64,000 bases of DNA. Origin: Peterkaempfera bronchialis. GTDB taxonomy: Bacteria; Actinomycetota; Actinomycetes; Streptomycetales; Streptomycetaceae. The DNA lies in NCBI RefSeq assembly GCF_003258605.2, contig NZ_CP031264.1, forward strand, positions 2,294,001 to 2,358,000, written 5' to 3'. The notes beneath the pieces are model-generated. The model was not told the origin of the DNA. It saw nothing but the letters and a program-made list of their open reading frames with translations, and did not search any database. Of the stretch, positions 44,827 to 53,275 are shown in pieces; position 1 is the first letter of the stretch, and every line of letters begins with the position of its first letter. Made by a program: the position numbers and the translations under genes.

Positions 44827-45479
44827 GGCACGCGGTATCCGACGCCGGTGACGGTCTCCACCGGGGTGGGGTCGCCCAGCTTGCGGCGGAGTGAGCGGAT
44901 GGTGACCCGGACGATGGTGGTGAACGGGTCGACGTTCTCGTCCCAGACCCGCTCCAGCAGGTCCTCGGCGGAGACCGGGGCGCCCTCCGCCCGCAGCAGC
45001 TCCTCCAGGACGGCGAACTCCTTGCGAGAGAGGGCGATGTGCCGGCCGTCGCGGTAGGTCTCGCGGTGGTGCGGGTCCAGCCGGATGCCGGACCGCTCCA
45101 GCACCGGCGGCGCGGCGGGCCGGGAGCGGCGGCCCAGCGCCCTGATGCGGGCGACGAGTTCGGCGAAGGCGAAGGGCTTGGCCAGGTAGTCGTCGGCGCC
45201 CAGGCTGAGCCCGGCGACCCGCTCCGCGACGGTGGTGGAGACGGTGAGCATCAGGATGCGGACCTCGCCCCCGGCCTCGGCGGTGCGGCGGCACACCTCG
45301 TCGCCGTGGACCAGCGGCAGGTCGCGGTCGAGGACCATCACGTCATACTGGTGGACGGCCAGCCGCTCCAGGGCCGCCGCCCCGTCGTGGACCACGTCCA
45401 CGGCGAAGGTCTCCTGGCGCAGGCCCTCGGCAATGGCGCCGGCCAGCATCTCCTCATCCTCGACGACCAGTATCCGCAT
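44823..45479 (-). CDS. OmpR-family response regulator
   Basis: 218 residues: a receiver with VVEDEE, phosphorylated Asp in VMVLDRDLPLVHGDEV and Lys in YLAKPFAFAELVARI; a winged helix with LSRKEFAVLEELLRAEGAPVSAEDLLERVW and TIRSLRRKLGDPTPVETVTGVGYRVP. ATG 45479 gives the canonical MRILVVEDEE. It is divergent from alr, with an inverted repeat (45707-45728) in the shared intergenic region as a candidate binding site. A small GGCCGC/GCGGCC hairpin lies at 45498-45513 in its own leader. Confidence 0.92.
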   Translation of the reverse strand: MRILVVEDEEMLAGAIAEGLRQETFAVDVVHDGAAALERLAVHQYDVMVLDRDLPLVHGDEVCRRTAEAGGEVRILMLTVSTTVAERVAGLSLGADDYLAKPFAFAELVARIRALGRRSRPAAPPVLERSGIRLDPHHRETYRDGRHIALSRKEFAVLEELLRAEGAPVSAEDLLERVWDENVDPFTTIVRVTIRSLRRKLGDPTPVETVTGVGYRVP

Positions 45480-45809
45480 GCTTCTCCCTGTTCGTACGGC
45501 CGCGCGAGCGGCCTCACCCAGTATGCGGTGGGGGGTGTCGCGGCCAGGACGCGAGGCGCGGGCGGGGGCGGGCAGGGGGCGTTGGCGGGCGCGGGCACTC
45601 ACGGTGCACTCACTCCCCCTGGTGTGAGATGGACCGCACCGGCACTGCCGTGCCACCGGCGGAGGAGGCCCCCGACAGGCCGTGGACCAGGGAAGACGTG
45701 AGATCCATGTGAGCATGTGTGCTCACATCGAGCTCACTGCTGCTCATGTGAAGGTAGAACCTTACGGGCACAGGTGTGCCATCGGCAGGGACGGCAGAGG
45801 GGGGCGCGT
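45480..45809. other. Regulatory region between response regulator and alr
   Basis: 330 bases with no gene. It contains the hairpin 45498-45513, the inverted repeat 45707-45728, a further half-site (TGCTCATGTGA, near 45741) and a TAGAAC -10-like hexamer near 45755 reading toward alr. Confidence 0.55.
45707..45728. promoter_or_regulatory. Inverted repeat operator upstream of alr-ddl
   Basis: ATGTGAGCA-TGTG-TGCTCACAT, a perfect 9-bp inverted repeat with a four-base spacer about 80 bases before the alr start. Additional half-sites follow. It may bind the divergently encoded response regulator. Confidence 0.5.
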
Positions 45810-47033
45810 ATGCGCGGTACCGCAGTGGACGAGGCGAGGCCGACACCGGCGGATCCGGCGGCGGACGACCCGGGGGCGGGATCGGCGTACGCGGAGGCGG
45901 TCGTGGACCTCGGCGCCATCGCCCGCAACACGGCGGTGCTGGCCGAGCACGCCGGTTCGGCGGCGCTGATGGCGGTGGTGAAGGCCGACGGGTTCGGGCA
46001 TGGCGCCCTGCCGGTCGCGCGCACCGCGCTGGCGCACGGCGCGAGCTGGCTGGGCGTGACCTCCACGGCGGAGGCGCTGCGGCTGCGCGAGGCCGGTATC
46101 GACGCGCCGATGCTCAGCTGGATGCACCTGCCCGGCGAGGACTTCACCCCGGCGCTGCGGGCCGAGGTCGACCTGGCGGTCCCGTCGCTGGCCCACCTGG
46201 CCGGCCTCGCCGCCTCGGCCGAGCGGGCCGGGCTCCCGGCCGCCGTCCATCTCAAGGTCGACACCGGGCTGCATCGCGGTGGCGCCTCGCCTGCCGACTG
46301 GCCGCTGCTGGTCGAGGCCGCGCGGACCTTCGAGCGGCAGGGGCTGCTGCGGGTGCGCGGACTCTGGTCGCACCTGGTGCACGCCGACCGGCCGGACCAC
46401 CCCGGCACGGATGAGCAGATACGGGCCTTCGAGGCCGCCGTCGCACTCGCCCACCGGGCCGGGCTGCGGCCGGACCTGCTCCACCTGGCCAACTCGGGGG
46501 CCGGGCTGGCCAGTCCACGCACCCGCTACGACCTGGTACGGGCGGGCATCGGGCTGTACGGGGTGGAACCGGTGCACGGGCAGCAGTACGGCCTGCGCCC
46601 GGCGATGACCCTGCGGGCGCGGGCCATCATGGCCCGCCGGGTGCCCGCCGGGGAGGGCGTCTCCTACGGGCATGAGTACACCACCGGGCGGCCCACCGGC
46701 CTGCTGCTGGTGCCGGTGGGCTTCGCCGACGGGGTGCCCCGGGCGGCCGGCGGCCGGGCCCGGATGTGGGTCGCGGGCGACCGGCGGCCGGTGGCCGGGC
46801 GGATCGCCATGGACCAGTGCGTGGTGGACTCGGGGGACGCCGCCGTCGCCATCGGCGAGGAGGTGGTGGTCTTCGGCCCCGGCGACCGGGGCGAGCCCAC
46901 CGCCGCCGACTGGGCCGACTGGGCCGCCACCAACCCCCACGAGATACTCACCGGCGTCGGCCCCCGGGTGCCGCGCCGCTACCTGCCGGCCCCGGCCGGC
47001 CGAATCGACGAGGAGGACAGCGTCCGTGACTGA
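45810..47033 (+). CDS. alr: Alanine racemase
   Basis: 407-residue PLP enzyme interconverting L- and D-alanine for peptidoglycan. Catalytic Lys is near residue 56 in VVKADGFGHGALPVA (KADAYGHG is more usual), the second base Tyr is near 284 in GEGVSYGHEY, and VDTGLHRGG, LHLANSGAG, RAGIGLYG and RIAMDQCVVD are present. An N-terminal tail of about 30 residues is Asp/Pro-rich. ATG 45810 is selected with a purine-rich AGAGGGGGG upstream. Its end overlaps ddl by eight bases, so this is a two-gene operon for D-Ala-D-Ala. Many streptomycetes have another alr elsewhere. Confidence 0.93.
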   Translation: MRGTAVDEARPTPADPAADDPGAGSAYAEAVVDLGAIARNTAVLAEHAGSAALMAVVKADGFGHGALPVARTALAHGASWLGVTSTAEALRLREAGIDAPMLSWMHLPGEDFTPALRAEVDLAVPSLAHLAGLAASAERAGLPAAVHLKVDTGLHRGGASPADWPLLVEAARTFERQGLLRVRGLWSHLVHADRPDHPGTDEQIRAFEAAVALAHRAGLRPDLLHLANSGAGLASPRTRYDLVRAGIGLYGVEPVHGQQYGLRPAMTLRARAIMARRVPAGEGVSYGHEYTTGRPTGLLLVPVGFADGVPRAAGGRARMWVAGDRRPVAGRIAMDQCVVDSGDAAVAIGEEVVVFGPGDRGEPTAADWADWAATNPHEILTGVGPRVPRRYLPAPAGRIDEEDSVRD

Positions 47034-48120
47034 GCGGGACGGAAGGATGGAGGTCGCCGTGGTCTTCGGCGGCCGCAGCGGGGAGCACGACGTCTCCTGC
47101 GCCTCGGCGGCAGGCGTGGTCACCCACCTGGACCGGGAGCGGTACGCGGTCCGGCCGGTGCGGATCACCGCCGCAGGCGAGTGGGTGGTCGGCCCCCGCG
47201 CCCTCCCCGCCGGCACCTACGGGGTCGCGGACCTGGTACGGCTCACGCCGGCCGCAGACGTACCCGCGTGGCAGTCCCTCACCGAGGCCGCGCCCGCGCT
47301 GGGCACCGCCGACATGGTCCTGCCTGCGCTGCACGGGCCGTACGGGGAGGACGGCACGGTCCAGGGCCTGCTGGAGGTGCTGGGCGTGCCGTACGTCGGC
47401 AACGGGGTCGCGGCGAGCGCCGTCGCCATGGACAAGGACGTCACCAAGCGGCTGCTGGCCGCCTCCGGGCTGCCGGTGGCCGCCTCGGCGCTGCTCTGCG
47501 GGCCGGACTGCGCGCTGCCGCCGGACGAGCAGCAGCGGCTGGGGCTCCCCGCCTTCGTCAAGCCCGCCCGCGCCGGGTCGAGCCTGGGCGTCAGCCGGGT
47601 GGAGCGCTGGGAGGAGCTGGACGCGGCGGTGGCACTGGCCCGGGAGTCGGACTCCAAGGTGCTGGTGGAGGAGGCGGTGCTCGGCCGCGAGGTGGACATC
47701 GCGGTGCTGGAGCACCCGGACGGGCGGCTGGAGGCGGGCCCGCCGCTGGAGATCCGGGTGGGCGGCGGACAGCGGTTCTTCGACTACGAGGCCAAGTACC
47801 AGGACGCGGCGACCCGGTTCGAGATACCGGCGCGGCTGGACGAGGGGATCACCGCCGAGCTCCAGCGGCTGGCGATGGGCGTCTTCGAGACCCTGGGCTG
47901 CGCCGGGCTGATCCGGGTGGACTTCTTCCTGCGCGGCGGCACGGAGCCGGTGGTCAACGAGGTCAACACCTTCCCCGGCTTCACCGCGGCCTCCCAGTAC
48001 CCGCAGATCTTCGAGGTGGCGGGGCTGTCCTACGGCGACCTGCTGGATGTGCTGATCGCCACCGCCCTGGTCCGGGCGGGCCGCCGTCCGGCGCCGCTGG
48101 CCGCCGGGGCCGCCCGCTGA
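47026..48120 (+). CDS. ddl: D-alanine--D-alanine ligase
   Basis: 364-residue ATP-grasp ligase. Key residues: Glu20 in GGRSGEHDVS, HGPYGEDGTVQGLLE, GSSLGVSRV, FFDYEAKYQDA (omega loop with the Tyr characteristic of D-Ala-D-Ala ligases, not the His of VanA-type D-lactate ligases), RVDFFLRGG and NEVNTFPGFT. Thus it should make normal D-Ala-D-Ala. The start GTG 47026 overlaps the alr end and has GAGGAGGA upstream; ATG 47047 is an alternative. A very strong hairpin ends the operon. Confidence 0.93.
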   Translation: MTERDGRMEVAVVFGGRSGEHDVSCASAAGVVTHLDRERYAVRPVRITAAGEWVVGPRALPAGTYGVADLVRLTPAADVPAWQSLTEAAPALGTADMVLPALHGPYGEDGTVQGLLEVLGVPYVGNGVAASAVAMDKDVTKRLLAASGLPVAASALLCGPDCALPPDEQQRLGLPAFVKPARAGSSLGVSRVERWEELDAAVALARESDSKVLVEEAVLGREVDIAVLEHPDGRLEAGPPLEIRVGGGQRFFDYEAKYQDAATRFEIPARLDEGITAELQRLAMGVFETLGCAGLIRVDFFLRGGTEPVVNEVNTFPGFTAASQYPQIFEVAGLSYGDLLDVLIATALVRAGRRPAPLAAGAAR

Positions 48121-48129
48121 GACGCCTCC

Positions 48130-48175
48130 GTGCCCGCTGTGCCCGCTCCCACCGGGGAGCGGGCACAGCGGGCAC
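48130..48175. terminator. Very strong bidirectional terminator
   Basis: Perfect 21-bp stem (48130-48150 with 48155-48175, loop ACCG) between convergent ddl and the helicase gene. The arms consist of the unit TGCCCGC repeated. Confidence 0.9.
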
Positions 48176-48195
48176 AGTGCCGTTCTGAGCGGTGC

Positions 48196-49980
48196 TCACC
48201 CGGCCCGGGTCGCCCACTCCTGGATCTTGGCGATCCTGGCCTTGAGCTGCCCGGCGGTGGCCTGCGCCGTCAGCGGCCCGCCGCAGACGCGGCGCAGCTC
48301 GTTGTGGATGGTGCCGTGCGGCTGGCCGGTGCGGTGGTGCCAGGCGCCGACCAGGCCGTTGAGCTCCTTGCGCAGCTCGCGGAGCTCCTGGTGGGTGACG
48401 ACCGGCCGCTTGTCGGCGGGCAGCTCCAGCAGATCGGCGTCCTCGGGGGGCTTGCCCTTGCTGCGCTGGATCTGCCGGTGCTGCCGCTTCTGGAGCAGCA
48501 TCTGCACCTGGTCCGGCTCCAGCAGCCCGGGGATGCCGAGGTACTCCTCCTCCTCTTCGCTCCCCGGGTGGGCCTGCATGCCGAACTCCATGGCGTTGTA
48601 CAGCACCCGGTCGAAGACCGCGTCCGACTCCAGCGCCTCGAAGGAGAGCCCGTCCTGCTCGCCGTCCGGCTCGTCCTTGGCCTGGTTGGCCTGGGCGACC
48701 AGCGCGTCCTCCTCGTCGAAGAGGCCGTCGCTCTCCTTCTTGGGCCGGTCCAGCACATGGTCCCGCTGCAGCTCCATCTCATTGGCGAAGCCCAGCAGCA
48801 TCGGCACCGACGGCAGGAAGACCGACGCGGTCTCGCCCCGCTTGCGGGCCCGGACGAACCGCCCCACCGCCTGCGCGAAGAAGAGCGGCGTGGAGATGGA
48901 GGTGGCGTAGACGCCCACCGCGAGGCGCGGCACGTCGACGCCCTCGGAGACCATCCGGACCGCGACCATCCACCGCTCGTCGCTCTCCGAGAAGTCGGTG
49001 ATCCGCTGCGATGCCTCGGTCTCGTCGGAGAGCACCAGGGTGGCCTTGTGCCCGGTGAGTTCGCGGATCATCTTGGCGTAGGCGCGGGCGGCCGTCTGGT
49101 CGGTGGCGATGACCAGGCCGCCGGCGTCCGGGATGGCCTTGCGGACCTCGGTGAGCCGCCGGTCGGCGGCGCGCAGCACATTGGGCATCCACTCGCCCTG
49201 GGGGGCCAGCGCGGTGCGCCACGCCTGGGCGATGGCGTCCTTGGTCATGGGCTCGCCGAGGCGAGCCTCGACCTCGTCCCCGGCCTTGGTGCGCCAGCGC
49301 ATGTTGCCGCTGTACGAGAGGAAGATCACCGGTCGCACCACATGGTCGGCCAGCGCGTGCCCGTAGCCGTAGGTGTAGTCGGCGACGCTCTTGCGGATGC
49401 CGTCGCCGCCGGCCTCGTAGCAGACGAACGGGATGGGGTTGGTGTCCGAGCGGAAGGGCGTGCCGGTGAGCGCCAGCCGCCGGGTCGCCGGTTCGAACGC
49501 CTCGAAGCACGCCTCGCCCCAGGACTTGGAGTCGCCCGCGTGGTGGATCTCGTCCATGATCACCAGGGTCTTGCGGCCCTCGGTGCGGTTGCGGTGCAGC
49601 ATCGGGTTGACGCCGACGCCCGCGTAGGTGACCACGATGCCGTGGTAGTCGCGGGAGAGCGGACCCGAGGAGTAGGCCGGGTCCAGCCTGATCCCTATCC
49701 GGGCGGCGGCCTCGGCCCACTGCTTCTTCAGGTGCTCGGTCGGGGCGACCACCGTGATCTGCTGCACCAGGTGGTTGTGGAGCAGGTACGACGCCAGCGT
49801 CAGCGCGAAGGTCGTCTTGCCGGCGCCGGGTGTGGCGACCGCCAGGAAGTCGCGCGGCTGCGTCTCGATGTACTTGTCGAGGGCCCCCTGCTGCCAGGCG
49901 CGGAGCTTCCCCGCCGTGCCCCAGGGGGCGCGTCCGGGGAAGGCCGGGGAGAGATGGTGGGAAGTGGTTGCGGTACTCAC
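48196..49980 (-). CDS. DEAD/DEAH-box (SF2) helicase
   Basis: 594 residues. Motif I is VATPGAGKTTFAL, motif Ia VVAPTEHLKKQW, motif II VIMDEIHHAGD, motif III LALTGTPFR, motif IV region GGLVIATDQ, motif V MVSEGVDVPRLAVGVYAT and motif VI QAVGRFVRAR. The C-terminal 180 residues are acidic and helical (SEEEEEYLG) and lack a known domain. It resembles XPB/UvrB-like actinobacterial helicases; the substrate is unknown. GTG 49980 with GGAG just upstream gives a conserved-looking N-terminus. Confidence 0.9.
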   Translation of the reverse strand: MSTATTSHHLSPAFPGRAPWGTAGKLRAWQQGALDKYIETQPRDFLAVATPGAGKTTFALTLASYLLHNHLVQQITVVAPTEHLKKQWAEAAARIGIRLDPAYSSGPLSRDYHGIVVTYAGVGVNPMLHRNRTEGRKTLVIMDEIHHAGDSKSWGEACFEAFEPATRRLALTGTPFRSDTNPIPFVCYEAGGDGIRKSVADYTYGYGHALADHVVRPVIFLSYSGNMRWRTKAGDEVEARLGEPMTKDAIAQAWRTALAPQGEWMPNVLRAADRRLTEVRKAIPDAGGLVIATDQTAARAYAKMIRELTGHKATLVLSDETEASQRITDFSESDERWMVAVRMVSEGVDVPRLAVGVYATSISTPLFFAQAVGRFVRARKRGETASVFLPSVPMLLGFANEMELQRDHVLDRPKKESDGLFDEEDALVAQANQAKDEPDGEQDGLSFEALESDAVFDRVLYNAMEFGMQAHPGSEEEEEYLGIPGLLEPDQVQMLLQKRQHRQIQRSKGKPPEDADLLELPADKRPVVTHQELRELRKELNGLVGAWHHRTGQPHGTIHNELRRVCGGPLTAQATAGQLKARIAKIQEWATRAG

Positions 49981-50119
49981 GGTCTCCGAGGGGTTTGTCG
50001 GGCATCGCCGCAGGTCAGCGCAGAACACCCGGCCATTCGGCGGTCGGGCGGCCCGCTCAGACTACCGGCCTGGCGAAGGCGGACGCAGGGCAGCCGCCGT
50101 GCGGGGGCGCGCGGGCGGA

Positions 50120-51703
50120 CTATGCGGTGGCCGGTGCGCCGGGGGCGTCCGCCGCCGGGCGGGTGCGCCCGGCGACGGCGGCGCCGAGCAGGGCGACGAC
50201 GGTCATCACGGCGAAGATCACGGCGAAGCCGGAGGTGGAGCCGGTCCCCGAGCCGGTGGTGCCATGGCTCACCGCGGCACCGCCGAGGGCGGAGAAGAGC
50301 ACCCCGGCCAAGCCGACCAGCAGGATGTTGCCGAGGGCGTCGCTGACCTGGAGCGAGGCCGAGTTGGCGCCGGCCTCGTCGGGGGCGGAGAGGTTCATCA
50401 TCAGCACGCTGACCGAGGCGATGGCCAACCCCATCCCGCCGCCGCCGACCGCCCAGGCGGCGGCCACCACCACCGGCGGCACCGCCGGGACCAGCGCCAG
50501 CGCGGCGCCCCCGATGGCCACCGCGGTCAGGACGAACCCGGCCTGGATCAGCCCATGGCGGTGCCGGTCCGCCCATGGACGGCCCTGCAACCAGGAGCCC
50601 AGCGCCCAGCTCAGACCGCCGCTGGTGAGGGAGAGCCCGGCCAGGGTCGGCGTCAGCTGCCGCTGGGTGACCAGCATCAGCGGGATGAACGCCTCGGCGG
50701 AGAAGAACGCCCCCGCCGCCACACCGCGCAGCAGGATCACCGTCGGCAGCCCGCGCGCCGCCCGGAGCGTCCCGCCCGGCAGCAGCCGGACCACCGCCGG
50801 GCCGAGCAGCGCCGCGCCCGCCAGCGCGGGCAGCAGGGCGACCGCGTCCAGCCGCTGACCGGCGTACTGGAGCAGCCCGGCGCCCGCCGAGACGGCCAGC
50901 GCCAGCAGCACCCGGCGGCGGTCCAGGGCCCAGCTGGGCGGCGGCGTGTCGCCGCGCTCGCGCATGGCGCGCTCGGCCCGGCGCAGCGCCGGGGCCATCA
51001 CCGCCAGCGGCAGCAGGATGAACGCCGGGATGGCCAGGAAGACCCAGCGCCATCCCAGGTGCTCGGTGACCGCCCCGGAGATCACCGGTCCGAGGATCGA
51101 GGGCAGCACCCAGGAGGCGGAGAACGCCGCGAAGACCGAGGGCCGCAGCCGCTCCGGGAAGGCCCGCCCCACCACCACGTACAGGGCGACGATCACCAGG
51201 CCGCCGCCCAGCCCCTGGATGGCCCGCCCGGCCACGAAGAGCCACATGTTGACGGCCGTGCCGGCCACCAGCAGCCCGCCGCCGAAGACGGCTATGCCGG
51301 TGAAGAGCGGGGCCAGCGGGCCGCGCTTGTCGCACCACTCGCCGGAGACCACCATGGCGAAGAGGCTGGTGGTGAAGTAGCCGGAGAAGGCGAAGGCGTA
51401 GAGCCCCAGCCCGTGCAGCCGCTGGGCCGCCACCGGCATGGCGGTGTTGACGGCGGTCGCCTCGAAGGCGATCAGCAGCACCACCGAGACGATGCCCAGG
51501 GTGAGCGCCCGGTACGGGCCGCTGAGCACCCCGCCCGCCTCCTCCTCCGGTGCTGTGCCGGGCTCCTCCGGTGCTGTGCCGGGCTCCTCCGGTGCTGTGC
51601 CGGGCTCCTCCGGTGCCGTGCCGGGTTCCTCCGGTGCTGTGCCGGAGCCGCCGGGGAGATCGTCGGGGAGGCGGTCGGAGCGCGGCGAGGAGGCAGTGGT
51701 CAT
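50120..51703 (-). CDS. MFS transporter (14-helix drug exporter type)
   Basis: 527 residues with about fourteen hydrophobic segments. Motif A-like sequence is GEWCDKRGPLAPLFTG; motif C-like is SWVLPSILGPVISGAVTEHLGW. It belongs to the DHA2-like exporter group and should efflux hydrophobic compounds with proton antiport. The N-terminal cytoplasmic tail carries five copies of GTAPEEP from a 21-bp tandem repeat. The gene is single, with no TetR regulator beside it. ATG 51703 is followed by the serine-rich tail. Confidence 0.9.
   Translation of the reverse strand: MTTASSPRSDRLPDDLPGGSGTAPEEPGTAPEEPGTAPEEPGTAPEEPGTAPEEEAGGVLSGPYRALTLGIVSVVLLIAFEATAVNTAMPVAAQRLHGLGLYAFAFSGYFTTSLFAMVVSGEWCDKRGPLAPLFTGIAVFGGGLLVAGTAVNMWLFVAGRAIQGLGGGLVIVALYVVVGRAFPERLRPSVFAAFSASWVLPSILGPVISGAVTEHLGWRWVFLAIPAFILLPLAVMAPALRRAERAMRERGDTPPPSWALDRRRVLLALAVSAGAGLLQYAGQRLDAVALLPALAGAALLGPAVVRLLPGGTLRAARGLPTVILLRGVAAGAFFSAEAFIPLMLVTQRQLTPTLAGLSLTSGGLSWALGSWLQGRPWADRHRHGLIQAGFVLTAVAIGGAALALVPAVPPVVVAAAWAVGGGGMGLAIASVSVLMMNLSAPDEAGANSASLQVSDALGNILLVGLAGVLFSALGGAAVSHGTTGSGTGSTSGFAVIFAVMTVVALLGAAVAGRTRPAADAPGAPATA
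51543..51647. repeat. Five tandem 21-bp repeats in the MFS gene
   Basis: Five units of TCCTCCGGTGCTGTGCCGGG plus one base, nearly identical, encode GTAPEEP repeats in the cytoplasmic tail. Such repeats can vary in number between strains. Confidence 0.85.
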
Positions 51704-51827
51704 GCCGTTTAGGGTAAGTCCTCAATCGCCGGTTGACTCCTGACCCGTCGACTCGTCGCTGCTCCGTCTCCAGTCCTGGGCCCCCGGGTCGGCGTCGCAG
51801 CCGCGCGGGCGGGGAAAACGAGGGTGC

Positions 51828-52709
51828 ATGACCACGGCGCGCTACCCCTCCTACGACGGCACCTCGCTCTGCTACCGGACCCTCGGCCCGGCCCCCGAGC
51901 GGGTCTCGCCGACGCTGGTCTGCCTGGCCGGCGGCCCGGGTCGGGACGCCGCCTACCTGGAGGACCTCGGCGGGCTGGACCGCGATCTGCCGCTGGTCAT
52001 CCCGGACCTGCGGGGCACCGGCGACTCGCAGGCGGGCGCGGACCCGGCCGGGTACGCCTTCCCCCGGCTGGCCGAGGACGTGGAGGCGCTCCGCGCCCAC
52101 CTGGGCCTGGAGCGGATCGCCCTGCTGGGCCACTCGGCCGCCGCCGTGACCGCCCAGGCGTACGCCGCCCGGCACCCGGAACGCCTCAGCCACCTGGTGC
52201 TGGTCACCCCCGGCACCCGGCTCCAGGACCGGCCGACCACCGACGCCCAGCAGATCTTCCACAGCCGCGCGGACGAGCCCTGGTACCCGGAGGCGGTGGC
52301 CGCCCTGGAGAGGCTTGCCACCGCCCATGAGCTGGCCGAGATCAAACGGCTGCTGACCCGGGTCGCCCCGGGCACCTACGGCCGGTGGGAGGCGCGGCAG
52401 CAGGCGCATGCCGCCGCCGAGGGCGAGCAGCTGCACCCGGTGCCCCGGGCCGCCTTCTGGCAGGGCGTGGACGAGGCGGTGCGGCGCGGCATCACGGATG
52501 CGCTGGGCGGGCTGGAGGCGCCGGTGCTGGTGGTGACCGGCGACCGGGACGGCGCCAGCGGGGTGGCGGCGGGCGCGGTGGTCGCCGGGCAGTTCCACGA
52601 CGCCCGGCGGGTGAACCTGGCGGGCTGCGGCCACTACCCCTGGGTGGACGAGCCCGAGGAGTTCCGCCGCACCGTGGCCACCTTCCTGCTAGGCCGTCCG
52701 GCGGGGTGA
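51828..52709 (+). CDS. Alpha/beta hydrolase (proline iminopeptidase-like)
   Basis: 293 residues. It has the oxyanion-hole LVCLAGGPGRDAAYL (GGPG as in prolyl aminopeptidases), IPDLRGTGDSQ, the nucleophile elbow ALLGHSAAAVTAQAY, an acid in VVTGDRDG and the His in LAGCGHYPWVDEPEEF. No signal peptide is seen, so it is cytoplasmic. The substrate is unknown. GAGGGTGC precedes the ATG. It diverges from the MFS exporter gene. A hairpin follows. Confidence 0.9.
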   Translation: MTTARYPSYDGTSLCYRTLGPAPERVSPTLVCLAGGPGRDAAYLEDLGGLDRDLPLVIPDLRGTGDSQAGADPAGYAFPRLAEDVEALRAHLGLERIALLGHSAAAVTAQAYAARHPERLSHLVLVTPGTRLQDRPTTDAQQIFHSRADEPWYPEAVAALERLATAHELAEIKRLLTRVAPGTYGRWEARQQAHAAAEGEQLHPVPRAAFWQGVDEAVRRGITDALGGLEAPVLVVTGDRDGASGVAAGAVVAGQFHDARRVNLAGCGHYPWVDEPEEFRRTVATFLLGRPAG

Positions 52710-52755
52710 GCGGCATCGCGCGGCCGGCCCTCGTCGGCAATGCGCCACCGCCTGG

Positions 52756-52780
52756 CCGGAATTCTCTGCGGAATTTCCGG
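52756..52780 (+). terminator. Terminator of the hydrolase gene
   Basis: CCGGAATTC pairs with GAATTTCCGG (one bulged T, loop TCTGCG), 46 bases past the hydrolase stop and just before the promoter of the polycysteine leader. Confidence 0.65.
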
Positions 52781-52788
52781 GGCAGATG

Positions 52789-52819
52789 TTGACGCGACCC
52801 CACTCCGACTGCGTAAGAT
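52789..52819 (+). promoter_or_regulatory. Promoter of the polycysteine leader and tRNA-Cys
   Basis: TTGACG (52789-52794) and TAAGAT (52814-52819) with a 19-base spacer form a reasonable housekeeping-type promoter. A start near 52826 would give about 40 bases before the leader ATG. Confidence 0.6.
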
Positions 52820-52864
52820 GAATTCACGGACCAGGCCAAGTGCCTTGACGACAGGAGACAGCTG

Positions 52865-52951
52865 ATGGACAGGAAGACGGCGCTCGCGACGATGCGCTGC
52901 ACCTGTGCCTGCTGTCCCGCCGCGTGTCGTACCGCGGCCTGTTGCGCCTGA
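52865..52951 (+). CDS. Polycysteine leader ORF directly upstream of tRNA-Cys
   Basis: 28-codon ORF with an excellent ribosome site (AGGAG seven bases before ATG). It begins MDRKTALATM, then has seven cysteines in the last 17 residues, including CTCACC and AACCA. Four of seven cysteine codons are TGT, which is rare at this GC content. The next feature, 55 bases on, is the 5' end of tRNA-Cys; no other plus-strand gene follows. This is the layout of an amino-acid-sensing leader peptide, here in front of its own tRNA. A metal-binding or antimicrobial micropeptide is an alternative, but the context favours a cis-acting role. Too short for standard gene callers. Confidence 0.72.
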   Translation: MDRKTALATMRCTCACCPAACRTAACCA

Positions 52952-53006
52952 CGCGCTCGCTCCCGTACCACCCTGTTCGACGAGGGCTGCCCGCCCCCGC
53001 CTTCAC

Positions 53007-53081
53007 GGCCGTGTGCCCGAGTGGTTGAGGGAACCGCCTGCAAAGCGGTTTACGCCGGTTCGATTCCGGTCACGGCCTCCA
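53007..53081 (+). tRNA. tRNA-Cys (anticodon GCA)
   Basis: GGCCGTG pairs with CACGGCC in the acceptor, discriminator T, and CCA is encoded (53079-53081). The anticodon stem CCGC/GCGG encloses CTGCAAA (anticodon GCA), and the T-arm is CCGGTTCGATTCCGG. It follows the polycysteine leader, probably in the same transcript. Confidence 0.95.
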
Positions 53082-53099
53082 GATTACCCGGATTTCCCC

Positions 53100-53127
53100 G
53101 CCGGTCGGCGCACATGCGCCGACCGGC
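53100..53127. terminator. Terminator after tRNA-Cys
   Basis: Perfect 13-bp stem GCCGGTCGGCGCA/TGCGCCGACCGGC with a CA spacer, 18 bases beyond the tRNA. It would end the leader-tRNA transcript and may also serve the convergent molybdenum hydroxylase operon. Confidence 0.82.
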
Positions 53128-53275
53128 ATTCCGGCATGTATTCGTCCAGGCATTTCACCGGATATTCCGCCGGGAATTCCGGCCGGTCTGCGGCGGCGGT
53201 GAACCGCGGCGGGCCCGGCCGCGTATCCAGGGGCATCGGTGTGGTGAAGTCCCGCAGGGCGCCGGAGTCCCAATG

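Noticed and set aside
47026-48120. VanA-type D-Ala-D-Lac ligase
   Set aside because: The omega loop has DYEAKY with Tyr, the D-Ala-D-Ala type, and no vanH or vanX genes are adjacent.
53007-53127. Integration site for a mobile element at tRNA-Cys
   Set aside because: No integrase gene and no second copy of the tRNA 3' end were found nearby; the downstream genes are ordinary metabolic ones.
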